Shown here: in pieces, positions 17,111-26,799 of the stretch
Layout: each line of letters begins with the position of its first letter
Numbering within the stretch: the first letter of the stretch is position 1
From: Clostridia bacterium
GTDB lineage: Bacteria; Bacillota; Clostridia; UMGS1810
Assembly: GCA_017416845.1 (NCBI GenBank)
Contig: JAFQBA010000023.1
Coordinates: 43,265 to 107,264, forward strand
Length of the DNA stretch: 64,000 nt
Reading direction: 5' to 3'
The notes under the pieces: generated by a model
What the model was told of the DNA's origin: nothing
Database searches by the model: none
The model's input: only the letters and a program-made list of their open reading frames with translations
Translations under genes and position numbers: made by a program

Positions 17111-17885
17111 GTTTTTAACATTATACAGTTCAAGCTCCGGCAATTGTACGCTTTTGTCAGATGGTGACACCAACATTCTTGTAGATGTAGGTGTAAGCTG
17201 TGCAAAAATATGTTCAGCTTTAAAAGAGGCGGGAGTTGAGCCTGGTGAAATCGATGGGATACTTGTTACCCATGAGCATTCCGATCATATTGGCGGTATA
17301 AGAGTGTTTTCGCAAAAATACAATACAAAAGTGTATGCTACTGCGAAAACAATGGCACACGTTTTGAAAGTTGCTCCAAACCTGCCAAACGGAAACGCCT
17401 GCATTATAACACCATCAAAGGCTTTTTCTATACGTTCAATGAACATAAAAGCATTTATGACACCACATGATTCGGCAGAATCAGTGGGTTACATCATTGA
17501 GTGTGAGGGGAAAAAGTATGGTATAGCAACAGACACCGGTAAAATCACCCAGGCAATGCTTTCAAATCTTGCCGGATGCGAAGCCGTGCTGATTGAATCA
17601 AATCATGATGAAGAAATGCTGAAAAACGGACCATATCCTTACATGCTTAAAAAGAGAATTCTTTCTGATTTTGGTCATCTTTCAAATGCAAAATGTGCAT
17701 GGCTTGCAACGCAACTGGCTATCTGGGGCACAAAACGCATTGCATTGGGGCATTTGAGTGAACACAACAACACCGAGGATAAAGCATATAAGGCAACCTG
17801 TGAAATGCTTCAGTCCAACAATTTTAAAGTTGGAATCGATGTAATTCTTAAGGTTTGCAAAAAAAGTGAAGTTTGTAATATATAA
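17103..17885 (+). CDS. Metallo-beta-lactamase fold hydrolase, WalJ/YycJ-like
   Basis: Cytoplasmic hydrolase of 260 residues with the zinc-binding motif H-E-H-S-D-H near residue 58 and further histidines and aspartates (TPHDS near residue 120, ATDTG near residue 139, SNHDEEM). The closest type is YycJ/WalJ, a putative exonuclease or phosphodiesterase sometimes linked to coordination of wall synthesis and DNA replication. It overlaps murA by 8 bases and so is translationally coupled. An intrinsic terminator follows. The true substrate is uncertain. Confidence 0.87.
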   Translation: MTKFLTLYSSSSGNCTLLSDGDTNILVDVGVSCAKICSALKEAGVEPGEIDGILVTHEHSDHIGGIRVFSQKYNTKVYATAKTMAHVLKVAPNLPNGNACIITPSKAFSIRSMNIKAFMTPHDSAESVGYIIECEGKKYGIATDTGKITQAMLSNLAGCEAVLIESNHDEEMLKNGPYPYMLKKRILSDFGHLSNAKCAWLATQLAIWGTKRIALGHLSEHNNTEDKAYKATCEMLQSNNFKVGIDVILKVCKKSEVCNI

Positions 17886-17897
17886 TAAACAATTCTA

Positions 17898-17937
17898 ACC
17901 GACTGTAAAAATGATTTTGCAGTCGGTAGTTTTTTTG
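17898..17937 (+). terminator. Intrinsic terminator after the WalJ-like gene
   Basis: ACCGACTG (17898-17905) pairs with CAGTCGGT (17920-17927) around a 14-base loop, then AGTTTTTTTG. Confidence 0.88.
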
Positions 17938-17995
17938 TAAAAAGTTTCTGTTAGAGGGCTTGTTTCAAAAAAGTTTGTTAAATATTAATTTATTG

Positions 17996-18022
17996 TTGAC
18001 ATATCGGAAATTTTGTTATAAA
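17996..18022 (+). promoter_or_regulatory. Promoter of rny
   Basis: TTGACA (17996-18001) and TATAAA (18017-18022), spacer 15 bp, somewhat short, in a 250-bp gap that otherwise shows no gene. Confidence 0.55.
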
Positions 18023-18143
18023 ATATATATGTATGTATTCAAAATTTGATATAAAGCGGAGTATATGTTCCTCTTATATCATTTCTCTTCGGTGCATTGC
18101 ATCGCGAACGTTGAAAATTTAATAAAGAAAGGAGTTGATAAAG

Positions 18144-19685
18144 ATGGGTATAATAATTTCAATTGCATCTGCAGTCGTTGCTCTTGTTCTTGGGTTCTTC
18201 GTAGGAACCGTATACAGAAAAAAGATTGCAGAAGCTGAAATAGGCGGAGCTGAAGAAAAAGCAAAGTCAATTATAGACGAAGCAAAAAAGACCGCTGAAA
18301 CCAAAAAGAAAGAAGCTCTGCTCGAAGCAAAGGACGAAATCCATAAGAGCAGAAATGAATTAGAGAAAGAACTCAAAGAAAGACGTGCTGAAATAAACCG
18401 TCAGGAAAGACGTATTCAGCAAAAAGAAGAAGCGCTTGACAAAAAGTCAGAAGCTCTCGAAAAGAAGGACGAAACGCTTGCTAAAAAGATTAAGGAAGCT
18501 GAAGCCCTTAAAGAAGAAACAGCCAAAGTCAAAAGTGCACAGCTTGAGATTTTAGAGCGTATCTCAGGACTTTCCGTAGAAGAAGCCAAGTCATATTTGC
18601 TGAAGAATGTTGAAGCAGAAATCAGACATGAAACAGCAATGATGATTAAAGATATTGAAGCTCAGGCAAAAGATGAAGCTGATAAGAAAGCTAAAAATAT
18701 TATCAGTGCAGCCATTCAGAAATGTGCTGCAGACCATGTGGCAGAAACAACTGTTTCGGTTGTTGCATTGCCAAATGATGAAATGAAGGGACGAATTATC
18801 GGTAGAGAGGGAAGAAACATCAGAACCCTCGAAACATTAACCGGTATAGATTTGATTATCGACGATACTCCCGAAGCTGTTGTATTGTCGGGATTTGATC
18901 CGATTAAGAGAGAAATTGCAAGAATGTCTCTCGAAAAACTTATTGTTGACGGACGTATACATCCGGCACGTATTGAAGAAACTGTTGAAAAATCCAAAAA
19001 AGAAATCGAAGCCATCATCAAACAGGAGGGCGAACAAGCCACCTTTGAAACGGGGGTACATGGTTTGCATCCTGAACTTATCAAATTGCTTGGAAGGATG
19101 CGCTACAGAACCAGCTACGGTCAGAATGTTCTTAAACATTCAACGGAGGTTGCTCATCTTGCCGGCATCATGGCGGCAGAACTCGGCGCAGATATCAAGG
19201 TTGCAAAAAGGGCAGGTCTTCTTCATGACATCGGTAAATCCGTTGACCACGAAATTGAAGGTTCCCATGTTGATATCGGTATTGATCTTGCAAAGAAATA
19301 CCATGAATCAAATGATGTTATTCATGCAATTGCAGCTCACCACGGTGATGTGGAGGCTCAAACTGTAATTGCCTGCATAGTACAGGCTTGTGATGCAATC
19401 AGTGCAGCAAGACCCGGTGCAAGAAGAGAAAATCTGGAAACATACATAAAACGACTTGAGAAGCTTGAAGAAATTGCAAATTCCTTCAGCGGAGTTGAAA
19501 AATCTTATGCAATTCAGGCTGGACGCGAAATCAGAATTATGGTTAAGCCCGAGGATGTTAAAGATGAAGATACAATCCTTATTGCCCGTGACATTGTAAA
19601 GAAAATTGAAAACGAGCTTGAATATCCCGGTCAGATTAAGGTCAATGTAATCAGGGAGACTCGCTCAGTTGATTATGCGAAATAA
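18144..19685 (+). CDS. rny: Ribonuclease Y
   Basis: Membrane-anchored endoribonuclease of 513 residues that starts decay of many mRNAs in Firmicutes. It has an N-terminal membrane segment (residues 1-20), a long Lys/Glu-rich coiled coil to about residue 175, a KH RNA-binding domain with [15 protein letters not shown] near residues 215-230, and an HD domain with the HDIGK metal motif near residue 365. Start set at ATG 18144, 9 bases after GGAG; a TTG three codons earlier is closer to the ribosome site and less likely. A UUCG hairpin terminator and then ymdB follow, a common pairing. Confidence 0.96.
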   Translation: MGIIISIASAVVALVLGFFVGTVYRKKIAEAEIGGAEEKAKSIIDEAKKTAETKKKEALLEAKDEIHKSRNELEKELKERRAEINRQERRIQQKEEALDKKSEALEKKDETLAKKIKEAEALKEETAKVKSAQLEILERISGLSVEEAKSYLLKNVEAEIRHETAMMIKDIEAQAKDEADKKAKNIISAAIQKCAADHVAETTVSVVALPNDEMKGRIIGREGRNIRTLETLTGIDLIIDDTPEAVVLSGFDPIKREIARMSLEKLIVDGRIHPARIEETVEKSKKEIEAIIKQEGEQATFETGVHGLHPELIKLLGRMRYRTSYGQNVLKHSTEVAHLAGIMAAELGADIKVAKRAGLLHDIGKSVDHEIEGSHVDIGIDLAKKYHESNDVIHAIAAHHGDVEAQTVIACIVQACDAISAARPGARRENLETYIKRLEKLEEIANSFSGVEKSYAIQAGREIRIMVKPEDVKDEDTILIARDIVKKIENELEYPGQIKVNVIRETRSVDYAK

Positions 19686-19742
19686 TACATGGATGCCGTT
19701 TGTGCTTAACATGTAACCATATATTAAAATATATGATGATTT

Positions 19743-19767
19743 GAGCGGACCTTCGGGTCCGCTCTTT
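19743..19767 (+). terminator. UUCG-tetraloop terminator between rny and ymdB
   Basis: GAGCGGACC (19743-19751) and GGTCCGCTC (19756-19764) flank a TTCG tetraloop, followed by only three Ts. Very stable stem with a weak T run, so read-through into ymdB is plausible. Confidence 0.8.
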
Positions 19768-19803
19768 AACTGTGAAGAAAAAGTGCAAGAGGAGGAAATG
19801 TTT

Positions 19804-20577
19804 GTGAGATTGCTTGCTGTTGGTGATGTTTTTGGCGAATGCGGTGTTGAGTTTGTATCAATGGCTTTAAGGGGAATCCGAGAAGATGAAAACATTGATT
19901 TTTGTATAGCAAATGCTGAAAATACATCCGGAACGGGGATTACTCTCAGTGACTATGACAAACTTTATGATGCCGGTGTTGATGCCTTTACGCTTGGTAA
20001 TCACACATTTGGCAAAAAAGACGTTTTTCGGCTATTTGAAAGAGAAACAAACATTGTCCGCCCGGCAAACTATCCGGATGGAACTCCCGGATGTGGGTCG
20101 GCGGTGTTGAAATGTGGAGACAAGAAAATTGGTATACTCAATATTATGGGAAGGATTGACATTGCGGTTTCTCTGGATTGTCCGTTCAGAGCTGCCGACC
20201 GTGAACTGAAAAATCTTAAAGACCGGTGTGATTTTGTTGTTGTAGATTTTCACGCCGAAGCAACCAGTGAGAAAAAAGCCATGATGTATTATCTTGACTC
20301 GCGTGTGTCGGTGCTTTTCGGTACACACACTCATGTGCAGACTGCGGATGAAATCGTAACCAAAAACGGAATGGGTTATATTACTGATCTTGGTATGACC
20401 GGGGCAGAGGATTCGATATTAGGAGTAAAAAAAGAAATTATCATGAGACGATTTATAAATGCTCTTCCGCAAAAATTTGAATATGCATATGGCAGAGCGG
20501 CACTTTGCGGTGCGGTATTTGAAATTGATGATACAACAAACAAGTGTATATCTGTTAAAAGAATTTGTGTAAGATAG
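19804..20577 (+). CDS. ymdB: YmdB family metallophosphoesterase
   Basis: Calcineurin-like phosphoesterase of 257 residues of the TIGR00282 type. B. subtilis YmdB hydrolyses 2',3'-cyclic nucleotides and influences biofilm gene expression. Motifs are GDVFGECG near the start, NAENTSGTGI near residue 38, GNHTFGKKD near residue 64, DFHAEATSEK near residue 150 and GTHTHVQTAD near residue 177. I choose GTG 19804 because AGGAGG is 8 bases before it and the product then begins like its relatives; an ATG at 19798 is too close to the ribosome site. It follows rny after a leaky terminator. Confidence 0.94.
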   Translation: MRLLAVGDVFGECGVEFVSMALRGIREDENIDFCIANAENTSGTGITLSDYDKLYDAGVDAFTLGNHTFGKKDVFRLFERETNIVRPANYPDGTPGCGSAVLKCGDKKIGILNIMGRIDIAVSLDCPFRAADRELKNLKDRCDFVVVDFHAEATSEKKAMMYYLDSRVSVLFGTHTHVQTADEIVTKNGMGYITDLGMTGAEDSILGVKKEIIMRRFINALPQKFEYAYGRAALCGAVFEIDDTTNKCISVKRICVR

Positions 20578-20666
20578 CCTTAACAGCCGCATTTTGTACC
20601 GGGCATTATAAGACTAAGGTTGACGGAATATGCATGTATGAAATAAAAATCAAGGAGCTGATGTGA

Positions 20667-22226
20667 TTGAAAAGGTTTTTTTGGACGATAGCTTTATTGG
20701 CGGTATTTTTGTCGGTTTTGACATCATGTACAGATTCAAAAAAAACAGAGCAGGTTTCGGGTATTGAAGAAAATGATGACTGGAAATACGGTGGCAGCAT
20801 AACACTTGCGTGTGTTCCTGTAGATACATTTAATCCGCTTATCACAGATCATGCGTCAGTCAGTGATTTTTTGTCACTTATTTATGAAGGACTTTTCGAG
20901 TGTATGCCTGATCATAGTGTCAAACCGGTTTTAGCATCTGAGTATAAGTCAAATAATGACAACACTGAATATACGATAAAGCTGAAAAACGGAGTTAAAT
21001 TTCACAGTGGCAAGACTTTGACATCACAGGATGTTATTGCCACTCTCGACTATATTTTCATGTATGATGGACAGTATTCTTCTATAAAAAACACCATACT
21101 TTTATATCAGGCTGTATCAAACGATACATTGATAATTACACTTAACTATCCTGTTGCAGATTTTGTAAACTGTCTTGATTTTCCGATTTTGCCGGCAGGT
21201 CTCCTTGGTGATGATTTTGTTGACAATAATGTTAACTTCACCCCCGACGGTACGGGAATGTATAAATACGACCGTATGGATGATTTTAAAAATATATATC
21301 TTAAAGCAAACACAGCATGGCATAACGAAAAAGGTGCGCCATATATTGAGGAAGTAAACATTCAGATTTTATCCGATGCTGATACTATTATTTCTGCATT
21401 TGATGCAGGGGTTATTGATTTGGTTACAACTTCATGGAAGAGCCCTGCTGAATTCAATTTAACTTCTTCAATTTATAATACCTATTCGACTGAACAAAAC
21501 AGATTCAGCTATGTTGGCATAAACAGTGCTTGTGCGGAGTTTGACACTCTTGAAGAACGTCAATGGTTGAGTATTTCTGTAAATAATGAGCAGATAACCG
21601 ATGATATCATGATAGGTAATGCGGTGGTTGCAAATTCTCCTATACGCGAAGGTGTATACTTTAATCAGCCAAAAGAATTGTCGGAGAAAGATGCCGGCAC
21701 GGAAAGCACAATTACAGCACCTGATTTTTCTCTGGACAGTGATGAGCTGGGAGTTGTTCTTCTATATAATTCGGATTCGAAATTAAAAGAACGTATTGCT
21801 CAGGCTTTGGAGTTTCAACTTGAGAATAAAGGGTACAGGGTAACATTAGATCCGCAGGACTTTTCCTCATATAAACTAAAAGTGCTAAACTGTGAATATG
21901 ATTTATACCTGGGAGAGGTAAATATAGATAATTGCGGAAATCTTGAATTTATGTTTGGAGAAAACCGTGGCGGACAGAACATATGCTCTTTTTACAGCGA
22001 AGAGCTTTCGAATTCGGTATCCAATCTCAACCGTATGAATACGAAAGAAAACAGAATTGTTGCATGGAATAATTTTGAAAAGTACTATCTTGATAATATA
22101 TTTCAGATTCCTCTCTATTTTACCAATGGTTGTTCGTATGTGAATAAGGGGATATATGGAGAATTAACTCCGAACTTATCGAAACTATTGAGTGGATTTG
22201 AGAATTTGTATATAAATGAAGAATAA
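20667..22226 (+). CDS. Peptide-type ABC transporter solute-binding lipoprotein (orphan)
   Basis: Lipoprotein of 519 residues: signal peptide with lipobox V-L-T-S-C near residue 27, then an SBP family 5 domain (GGSITLACVPVDTFNPLI near residues 46-63, YTIKLKNGVKFHSGKTLT near residues 110-127). Family 5 proteins bind peptides, nickel or other solutes and hand them to an ABC importer. No permease or ATPase gene is next to it. It begins with TTG behind AAGGAG. The domain ends without obvious truncation. It may serve an importer encoded elsewhere or have taken on a sensing role. Confidence 0.83.
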   Translation: MKRFFWTIALLAVFLSVLTSCTDSKKTEQVSGIEENDDWKYGGSITLACVPVDTFNPLITDHASVSDFLSLIYEGLFECMPDHSVKPVLASEYKSNNDNTEYTIKLKNGVKFHSGKTLTSQDVIATLDYIFMYDGQYSSIKNTILLYQAVSNDTLIITLNYPVADFVNCLDFPILPAGLLGDDFVDNNVNFTPDGTGMYKYDRMDDFKNIYLKANTAWHNEKGAPYIEEVNIQILSDADTIISAFDAGVIDLVTTSWKSPAEFNLTSSIYNTYSTEQNRFSYVGINSACAEFDTLEERQWLSISVNNEQITDDIMIGNAVVANSPIREGVYFNQPKELSEKDAGTESTITAPDFSLDSDELGVVLLYNSDSKLKERIAQALEFQLENKGYRVTLDPQDFSSYKLKVLNCEYDLYLGEVNIDNCGNLEFMFGENRGGQNICSFYSEELSNSVSNLNRMNTKENRIVAWNNFEKYYLDNIFQIPLYFTNGCSYVNKGIYGELTPNLSKLLSGFENLYINEE

Positions 22227-22284
22227 CATATGATAATGTTAAAACGTTCTTAAGTCAAAAACAAACGATATACAGAAATGGCAA

Positions 22285-22321
22285 AATGCACAAATATGAA
22301 AATTATATTTGTGCATTTTTG
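22285..22321 (+). terminator. Intrinsic terminator after the solute-binding gene (first of two)
   Basis: AATGCACAAATAT (22285-22297) pairs with ATATTTGTGCATT (22305-22317), followed by a short T run. Confidence 0.85.
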
Positions 22322-22331
22322 CTGAAATTTT

Positions 22332-22370
22332 AAAAAAACGCCATTATTGAGAAATTTGGCGTTTTTTTTG
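22332..22370 (+). terminator. Second intrinsic terminator in tandem
   Basis: AACGCCA (22337-22343) pairs with TGGCGTT (22357-22363), extended by A/T pairs, followed by eight Ts. It isolates the dcw cluster from upstream transcription. Confidence 0.88.
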
Positions 22371-22382
22371 TGCTAAAAAGTC

Positions 22383-22411
22383 TTGCAAAATTTAATAAAA
22401 TGGTTTATAAT
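22383..22411 (+). promoter_or_regulatory. Promoter of the dcw cluster
   Basis: TTGCAA (22383-22388) and TATAAT (22406-22411), spacer 17 bp, immediately before the MraZ boxes. Confidence 0.8.
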
Positions 22412-22417
22412 CATTAA

Positions 22418-22457
22418 AAAGTGGTGAAAAGTGGTTTCAAATGGTGGAAAGTGGTAA
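22418..22457 (+). promoter_or_regulatory. MraZ operator: four boxes with 10-bp period
   Basis: AAAGTGGT occurs at 22418, 22428 and 22448, with a degenerate copy (AAATGGTG) at about 22438, giving four units phased at exactly 10 bp. Similar direct repeats are bound by MraZ upstream of mraZ in other bacteria. The array lies just downstream of the -10 box, fitting repression of the cluster by its own first gene product. Confidence 0.85.
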
Positions 22458-22494
22458 ATTTTTCCTCTGATTTTAAAGAAAGGGAGTGAAAATA

Positions 22495-22926
22495 GTGCTT
22501 AGTGGAGAATATCAACACACGTTAGATTCCAAAGGCAGAGTAATAATGCCGGTTAAATTGCGTGAAGAACTTGGTGACAACTTTGTAGTGACAAAAGGGC
22601 TTGACAAAAACTTGTTGGTATTCAGTCAGGATGAATGGACAAAATTTTATGAAAAACTGAGCACTCTTCCGCTTGCGAACAAAAATTCCCGTGGTTTTTC
22701 AAGGCTTTTTCTTGCAGGAGCCATTGAATGTGAAACCGATAAACAGGGAAGAATCCTAATCACTCAACCGCTCAAGGAGTATGCCGGTCTTGAAAAAGAC
22801 GTTACAATCATCGGCAATGGTGACAAAGTTGAAATCTGGAGTACTCAGAATTGGAATGATTATATGAACAGCATCGATACAGATGAAATTGCCGAAAGCC
22901 TTTGTGAACTTGGTATAATGATTTAA
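22495..22926 (+). CDS. mraZ: Transcriptional regulator MraZ
   Basis: DNA-binding protein of 143 residues with two AbrB-like SpoVT/MraZ folds, each marked by a DxKGR motif ([12 protein letters not shown] near the start, [12 protein letters not shown] near residue 85). It forms rings that bind direct repeats in its own promoter. I select GTG 22495, since the GGGAG site is 8 bases upstream and the product then begins [10 protein letters not shown] as family members do; GTG 22486 overlaps the ribosome site. First gene of the dcw cluster, 34 bp before rsmH. Confidence 0.95.
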   Translation: MLSGEYQHTLDSKGRVIMPVKLREELGDNFVVTKGLDKNLLVFSQDEWTKFYEKLSTLPLANKNSRGFSRLFLAGAIECETDKQGRILITQPLKEYAGLEKDVTIIGNGDKVEIWSTQNWNDYMNSIDTDEIAESLCELGIMI

Positions 22927-22960
22927 TGTATTACAAATTGCAGTTTCGGAGGAATTTAAA

Positions 22961-23893
22961 TTGGAATTCAAGCATATATCCGTATTACTTAATGAAGCTG
23001 TAGACGGTCTCAATATAAATCCGGACGGTGTATATGTTGACGGTACCCTTGGTGGCGGAGGTCACAGCTACGAAATACTCTCAAAGCTGTCACAAAACGG
23101 AAGATTAATCGGGATAGACAGAGACATGGAGGCCATAGATGCTGCAAGCAAACGACTTTCCATGTTTTGCAATGTTTCATATGTTCATTCAAATTATAAT
23201 GAAATAAAGAATATTTTGCACGATATACACATAGATAAAATAGACGGGGCATTAATTGATTTAGGTGTTTCTTCATATCAACTTGACTGTGCAGAACGTG
23301 GTTTTTCATATATGGAGGATGCTCCGCTGGATATGAGAATGGATAAGGAAACCGCATTTAGTGCATACGATGTAATAAATGATTATTCGCCGGAAGAACT
23401 TACCCGTATTTTTTATGAATATGGTGAGGAACGTTTTTCTAAAAGAATTGCAGAATTAATATGCGAATCGCGTAAAAAAGCTCCGATTTGTACAACACTG
23501 GAATTAGTTGAGATAATTAAGAAAGCGATTCCCGAAAGATTCAGACAAAAGGGATCTCATCCGGCTAAAAGGATTTTCCAGGCAGTGAGAATAGAAGTTA
23601 ACAGTGAGCTTGAACCTTTGAGGCAGGCTCTTGAAGATTTTTTTGAGTCGCTTGCACCGGGTGGTAGACTTTGCGTTATAACTTTCCATTCGTTGGAAGA
23701 TAGGATTGTAAAGCAAACCTTTGCGTCTTTTGCAAAAGGTTGCACTTGTCCGAAGGATTTTCCCATTTGTGTATGTGGCAACACTCCAAAAGCAAAAATA
23801 ATCACATCAAAACCAATTTTGCCAAGCGCAGAAGAAATTGCATATAACAAACGATCAAAAAGTGCAAAACTCAGAATTTGTGAAAAAATGTAG
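22961..23893 (+). CDS. rsmH: 16S rRNA C1402 N4-methyltransferase
   Basis: SAM-dependent enzyme of 310 residues that methylates N4 of C1402 in 16S rRNA at the decoding centre. The family start [15 protein letters not shown], the SAM motif [14 protein letters not shown] (residues 27-40), [10 protein letters not shown] near residue 100 and the [16 protein letters not shown] stretch near residue 200 are all present. Start is TTG 22961 behind CGGAGG. It occupies its standard place between mraZ and ftsL. Confidence 0.96.
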   Translation: MEFKHISVLLNEAVDGLNINPDGVYVDGTLGGGGHSYEILSKLSQNGRLIGIDRDMEAIDAASKRLSMFCNVSYVHSNYNEIKNILHDIHIDKIDGALIDLGVSSYQLDCAERGFSYMEDAPLDMRMDKETAFSAYDVINDYSPEELTRIFYEYGEERFSKRIAELICESRKKAPICTTLELVEIIKKAIPERFRQKGSHPAKRIFQAVRIEVNSELEPLRQALEDFFESLAPGGRLCVITFHSLEDRIVKQTFASFAKGCTCPKDFPICVCGNTPKAKIITSKPILPSAEEIAYNKRSKSAKLRICEKM

Positions 23894-23912
23894 ATAAGGA
23901 AGGTGAGAACAG

Positions 23913-24395
23913 GTGAGTGAAAAATGGTTTGACGGTACATCAGCGTACAAGATAAGTGAGTACTATGACTATACTGCGAACAGTGAAAAAAAAGAAGAAG
24001 AAAGAGAAAAGCAGCAACGCAAACGTATCGTAGTAAACTATAAGAAACTTGTATCTGTTTTAACCCTTGTTTTTATTATAGGCATTTCCTATCTTTATGC
24101 TAATGCATTACTTATTCAGACTGCTTCTGAGCACGACAGATTAACTGACAAACTGGAGGATATGCAGGTGAGAAACACCCAGCTTGCATTTGATATTGAA
24201 TCGGGAATTGACCTTGCTTTGGTGGAAGAGAAGGCAATTACCGAATACGGAATGCAACAGCCTGAAGGCTACCAAAATGTTTATGTTGATGTTGTGCAAA
24301 GTGACTATACAGAAACATATAATGCCACAGCGGATACAGGAATAATCGCAAGTGTAATAGATGGATTAAAAGCGTTTTTAATGTATATAGGATAA
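23913..24395 (+). CDS. ftsL: FtsL-like septum protein
   Basis: Bitopic membrane protein of 160 residues: a charged cytoplasmic N-terminus of about 45 residues, one membrane span near residues 46-68 (LVSVLTLVFIIGISYLYA), then a short coiled coil (HDRLTDKLEDMQVRNTQLAFDIES) and a tail. This is the shape of FtsL/DivIC proteins that activate the septal synthase FtsW-FtsI. Sequence similarity in this family is weak, so position between rsmH and the PBP gene carries much of the call. Start is GTG 23913 behind AAGGTGAG. Confidence 0.82.
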   Translation: MSEKWFDGTSAYKISEYYDYTANSEKKEEEREKQQRKRIVVNYKKLVSVLTLVFIIGISYLYANALLIQTASEHDRLTDKLEDMQVRNTQLAFDIESGIDLALVEEKAITEYGMQQPEGYQNVYVDVVQSDYTETYNATADTGIIASVIDGLKAFLMYIG

Positions 24396-24456
24396 ATTTT
24401 CATAAAGCATACCCGATTGAGAAAACATCAAATGAGGGTTCAGAACAAAAGGAAAT

Positions 24457-24491
24457 GCCTTTTTGAGCCATGGCCCAAAAAGGCTGTTTTT
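24457..24491 (+). terminator. Terminator inside the dcw cluster
   Basis: GCCTTTTTGAGCC (24457-24469) pairs with GGCCCAAAAAGGC (24472-24484) with minor mismatch, then TGTTTTT. It splits mraZ-rsmH-ftsL from the PBP gene, which may have its own promoter in the following 100 bp (TTGTTA near 24516). Confidence 0.75.
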
Positions 24492-24588
24492 CACTGTATA
24501 CGAAAAATTAATAATTGTTAGCAGATTATAACAGCATATTATGTCGATTAAAAGCTCGATTAATCCATGCCGAAAGGGATTTTAATAT

Positions 24589-26763
24589 ATGAAAAAAAGA
24601 AATAGAAGTTCAAACTCAAGACTTGCACTAAGCTTTACGATCATAGTGAGCATACTTGGGCTTTTGCTTGTTCGTGTAGGATGGATACAGGTGACAAAAG
24701 GCGAACAGTACAGCAAAGAAGCTGCACTACAGCAGACCAAGGATTTGGTGATATCTTCGAAGCGCGGAACTATTTACGACCGTAACATGAACGAACTTGC
24801 CAAAAGTGCCTCTGCTGATACGGTAACGGTTAACCCGCGCGAAGTTCAAAAAAGCAAGAAAATCAATGAGGTTGCAACCGGATTGGCATCAATTCTCGGC
24901 ATAAATAAAGATGATGTATATGCAACTCTTTCTAAAGACAGCACATACGAGGTTATAAAAAGAAAAATTAATAAAGATCAGGCAACTGCAATACGAAACG
25001 GAGATTTCCCCGGTGTGTCCCTGGTAGAGGATTTTAAAAGATATTATCCCGGAGGAACGCTTGGCTCACATATCATCGGTTTTGTCGGAACAGACAATCA
25101 GGGCTTGGCTGGAATTGAGATGATTTATGACAGCTATCTTAAGGGTGTGCCCGGAAGGATTATAACCGCTAAGAATGCTGCCGGTGTTAATATGCCATAT
25201 AAATATGAAAAATATATAGATCCGGAAAACGGCATAAATGTTGTACTGACAATAGATGAAACAATTCAGAGAAAAGCCGAGGAAGCACTTAAAAAGGCTG
25301 TAGAAAACTACCAGGTTGAAAATGGTGCTGCATGCATCATAATGGGAGCGAAAACCGGTGAAATTCTTGCTATGGCTACATATCCAACCTTTGATTTGAA
25401 TTCTCCTTTCACGGTTATTGATGAAGAAGCTGTAAAGGAAATTGAACAAATAGATGATGAGGAAAAAAAGACAGAAGCAACAAACAATGCTCTTTACAAG
25501 CAGTGGAGAAACAAAGCGGTTGTTGATGCCTATGAGCCGGGTTCGACTTTTAAGGCAATGGTTGCTGCAATGGCATTGGAAGAAAATATTGTAGCCCTTG
25601 ACGAGAACTTTGTATGTAACGGTTCGGTCAGGGTTGCAAATTATGACATAGGATGCTGGAACACCGGAGGTCATGGGACAGAGAGCTTTGTAAACGGCGT
25701 ATACAATTCATGTAATCCGGTATTTATGGCTATAGGAAAAAGGCTTGGAAACGAAAGATTTTATAAATACTATAAATCATTTGGATTTGGCGCCACAACA
25801 GGTTTTGATATTCCGGGCGAAGCCAAGGGAGAATTTCATGAATGGAATAAGTTTAACGAAGTAGAACTTGCCACTGCTTCTTTCGGGCAGGGATTTACAG
25901 TTACACCGCTCCAACTTGTTACCGCATATTCTGCCATAACAAATGACGGATATATGGTTAAGCCGCGACTTGTCAAATCGTTGGTAGATGATGATGGCAA
26001 TGTAATACGTGATTTTGAGCCTGAGGTCATAAGACAGGTTGTAAGTTCAGATACAGCTCAGACAGTAAGCAAAATATTAGAAGGTGTAGCCTCAGACGGA
26101 ACAAGTAAAAATGCATATATTGAAGGCTATCATATAGCAGGTAAAACCGGAACAAGTGAAAAAATACCGCGTGGAAACGGAAAATATGTAGCATCGTTTG
26201 TTGGTTTTGCTCCGGCAGATGACCCGGAGGTTATATGTCTTATAATGCTTGATGAGCCGATGGGAGCTTCCCATATGGGTGGAGCGACAGCTGCACCGAC
26301 ATTTAAGGAAATAATGAACGATGTGCTTGTATATTTACAGATAGAAAGTGACATAACATATAAGTTCAAGTTTGTTCCGGATGTATTGGGTTATTCAGTG
26401 GACGATGCAATCGCCGAAATTTCTGAAGCAGAATTGAAATACATCGTAAAAGGTGATGGAGAAAAAATCGTTTCACAGAGTCCACCGGCTTCTACGGCGC
26501 TCAACGATAACTCGGTTGTAATTTTATATACGGAGAAAGTTGAAGAGGATCTTGTGGAAGTGCCTGATTTATTTGGTGTGCTTGCAACAGATGCCAATCA
26601 AAGACTTGTTAATTCCGGACTTAACATTAAGATTAAAGGATCCGGTTCCATAACTCCATTCGTTCTTGTCGGAACTCAACAACCACCGGCCGGAAGTATG
26701 GTTCCGCGAGGAAGTATTGTTACGGTTGAATATAATTACACTTCTAATGAAAATGTTCATTAA
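24589..26763 (+). CDS. Class B penicillin-binding protein with two PASTA domains (FtsI/SpoVD type)
   Basis: Septal peptidoglycan transpeptidase of 724 residues. One N-terminal membrane anchor (residues 11-33) is followed by the dimerisation domain and the transpeptidase domain with S319-T-F-K322, S374-C-N376 and K519-T-G. Two C-terminal PASTA domains begin near residues 593 and 658. In Clostridia this architecture covers both the division PBP and the sporulation PBP SpoVD; location in the dcw cluster does not separate them. Partner of FtsW and FtsL. The ATG is behind a weak AAAGGGA site. Confidence 0.93.
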   Translation: MKKRNRSSNSRLALSFTIIVSILGLLLVRVGWIQVTKGEQYSKEAALQQTKDLVISSKRGTIYDRNMNELAKSASADTVTVNPREVQKSKKINEVATGLASILGINKDDVYATLSKDSTYEVIKRKINKDQATAIRNGDFPGVSLVEDFKRYYPGGTLGSHIIGFVGTDNQGLAGIEMIYDSYLKGVPGRIITAKNAAGVNMPYKYEKYIDPENGINVVLTIDETIQRKAEEALKKAVENYQVENGAACIIMGAKTGEILAMATYPTFDLNSPFTVIDEEAVKEIEQIDDEEKKTEATNNALYKQWRNKAVVDAYEPGSTFKAMVAAMALEENIVALDENFVCNGSVRVANYDIGCWNTGGHGTESFVNGVYNSCNPVFMAIGKRLGNERFYKYYKSFGFGATTGFDIPGEAKGEFHEWNKFNEVELATASFGQGFTVTPLQLVTAYSAITNDGYMVKPRLVKSLVDDDGNVIRDFEPEVIRQVVSSDTAQTVSKILEGVASDGTSKNAYIEGYHIAGKTGTSEKIPRGNGKYVASFVGFAPADDPEVICLIMLDEPMGASHMGGATAAPTFKEIMNDVLVYLQIESDITYKFKFVPDVLGYSVDDAIAEISEAELKYIVKGDGEKIVSQSPPASTALNDNSVVILYTEKVEEDLVEVPDLFGVLATDANQRLVNSGLNIKIKGSGSITPFVLVGTQQPPAGSMVPRGSIVTVEYNYTSNENVH

Positions 26764-26799
26764 AATTGCTTCATGTAAAATTATAAAAGGAGATGCTGC

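Noticed and set aside
19741..19803. TTG 19741 as start of ymdB
   Set aside because: It falls in the rny terminator hairpin; the product from GTG 19804 begins like its family.
22418..22457. Short direct repeats taken as a CRISPR-like array
   Set aside because: The period is 10 bp with no spacers, and the position before mraZ explains it as an MraZ operator.
25066..25674. A 202-codon minus-strand frame inside the PBP gene
   Set aside because: It opposes the conserved transpeptidase domain and has no start signal or recognisable motif.
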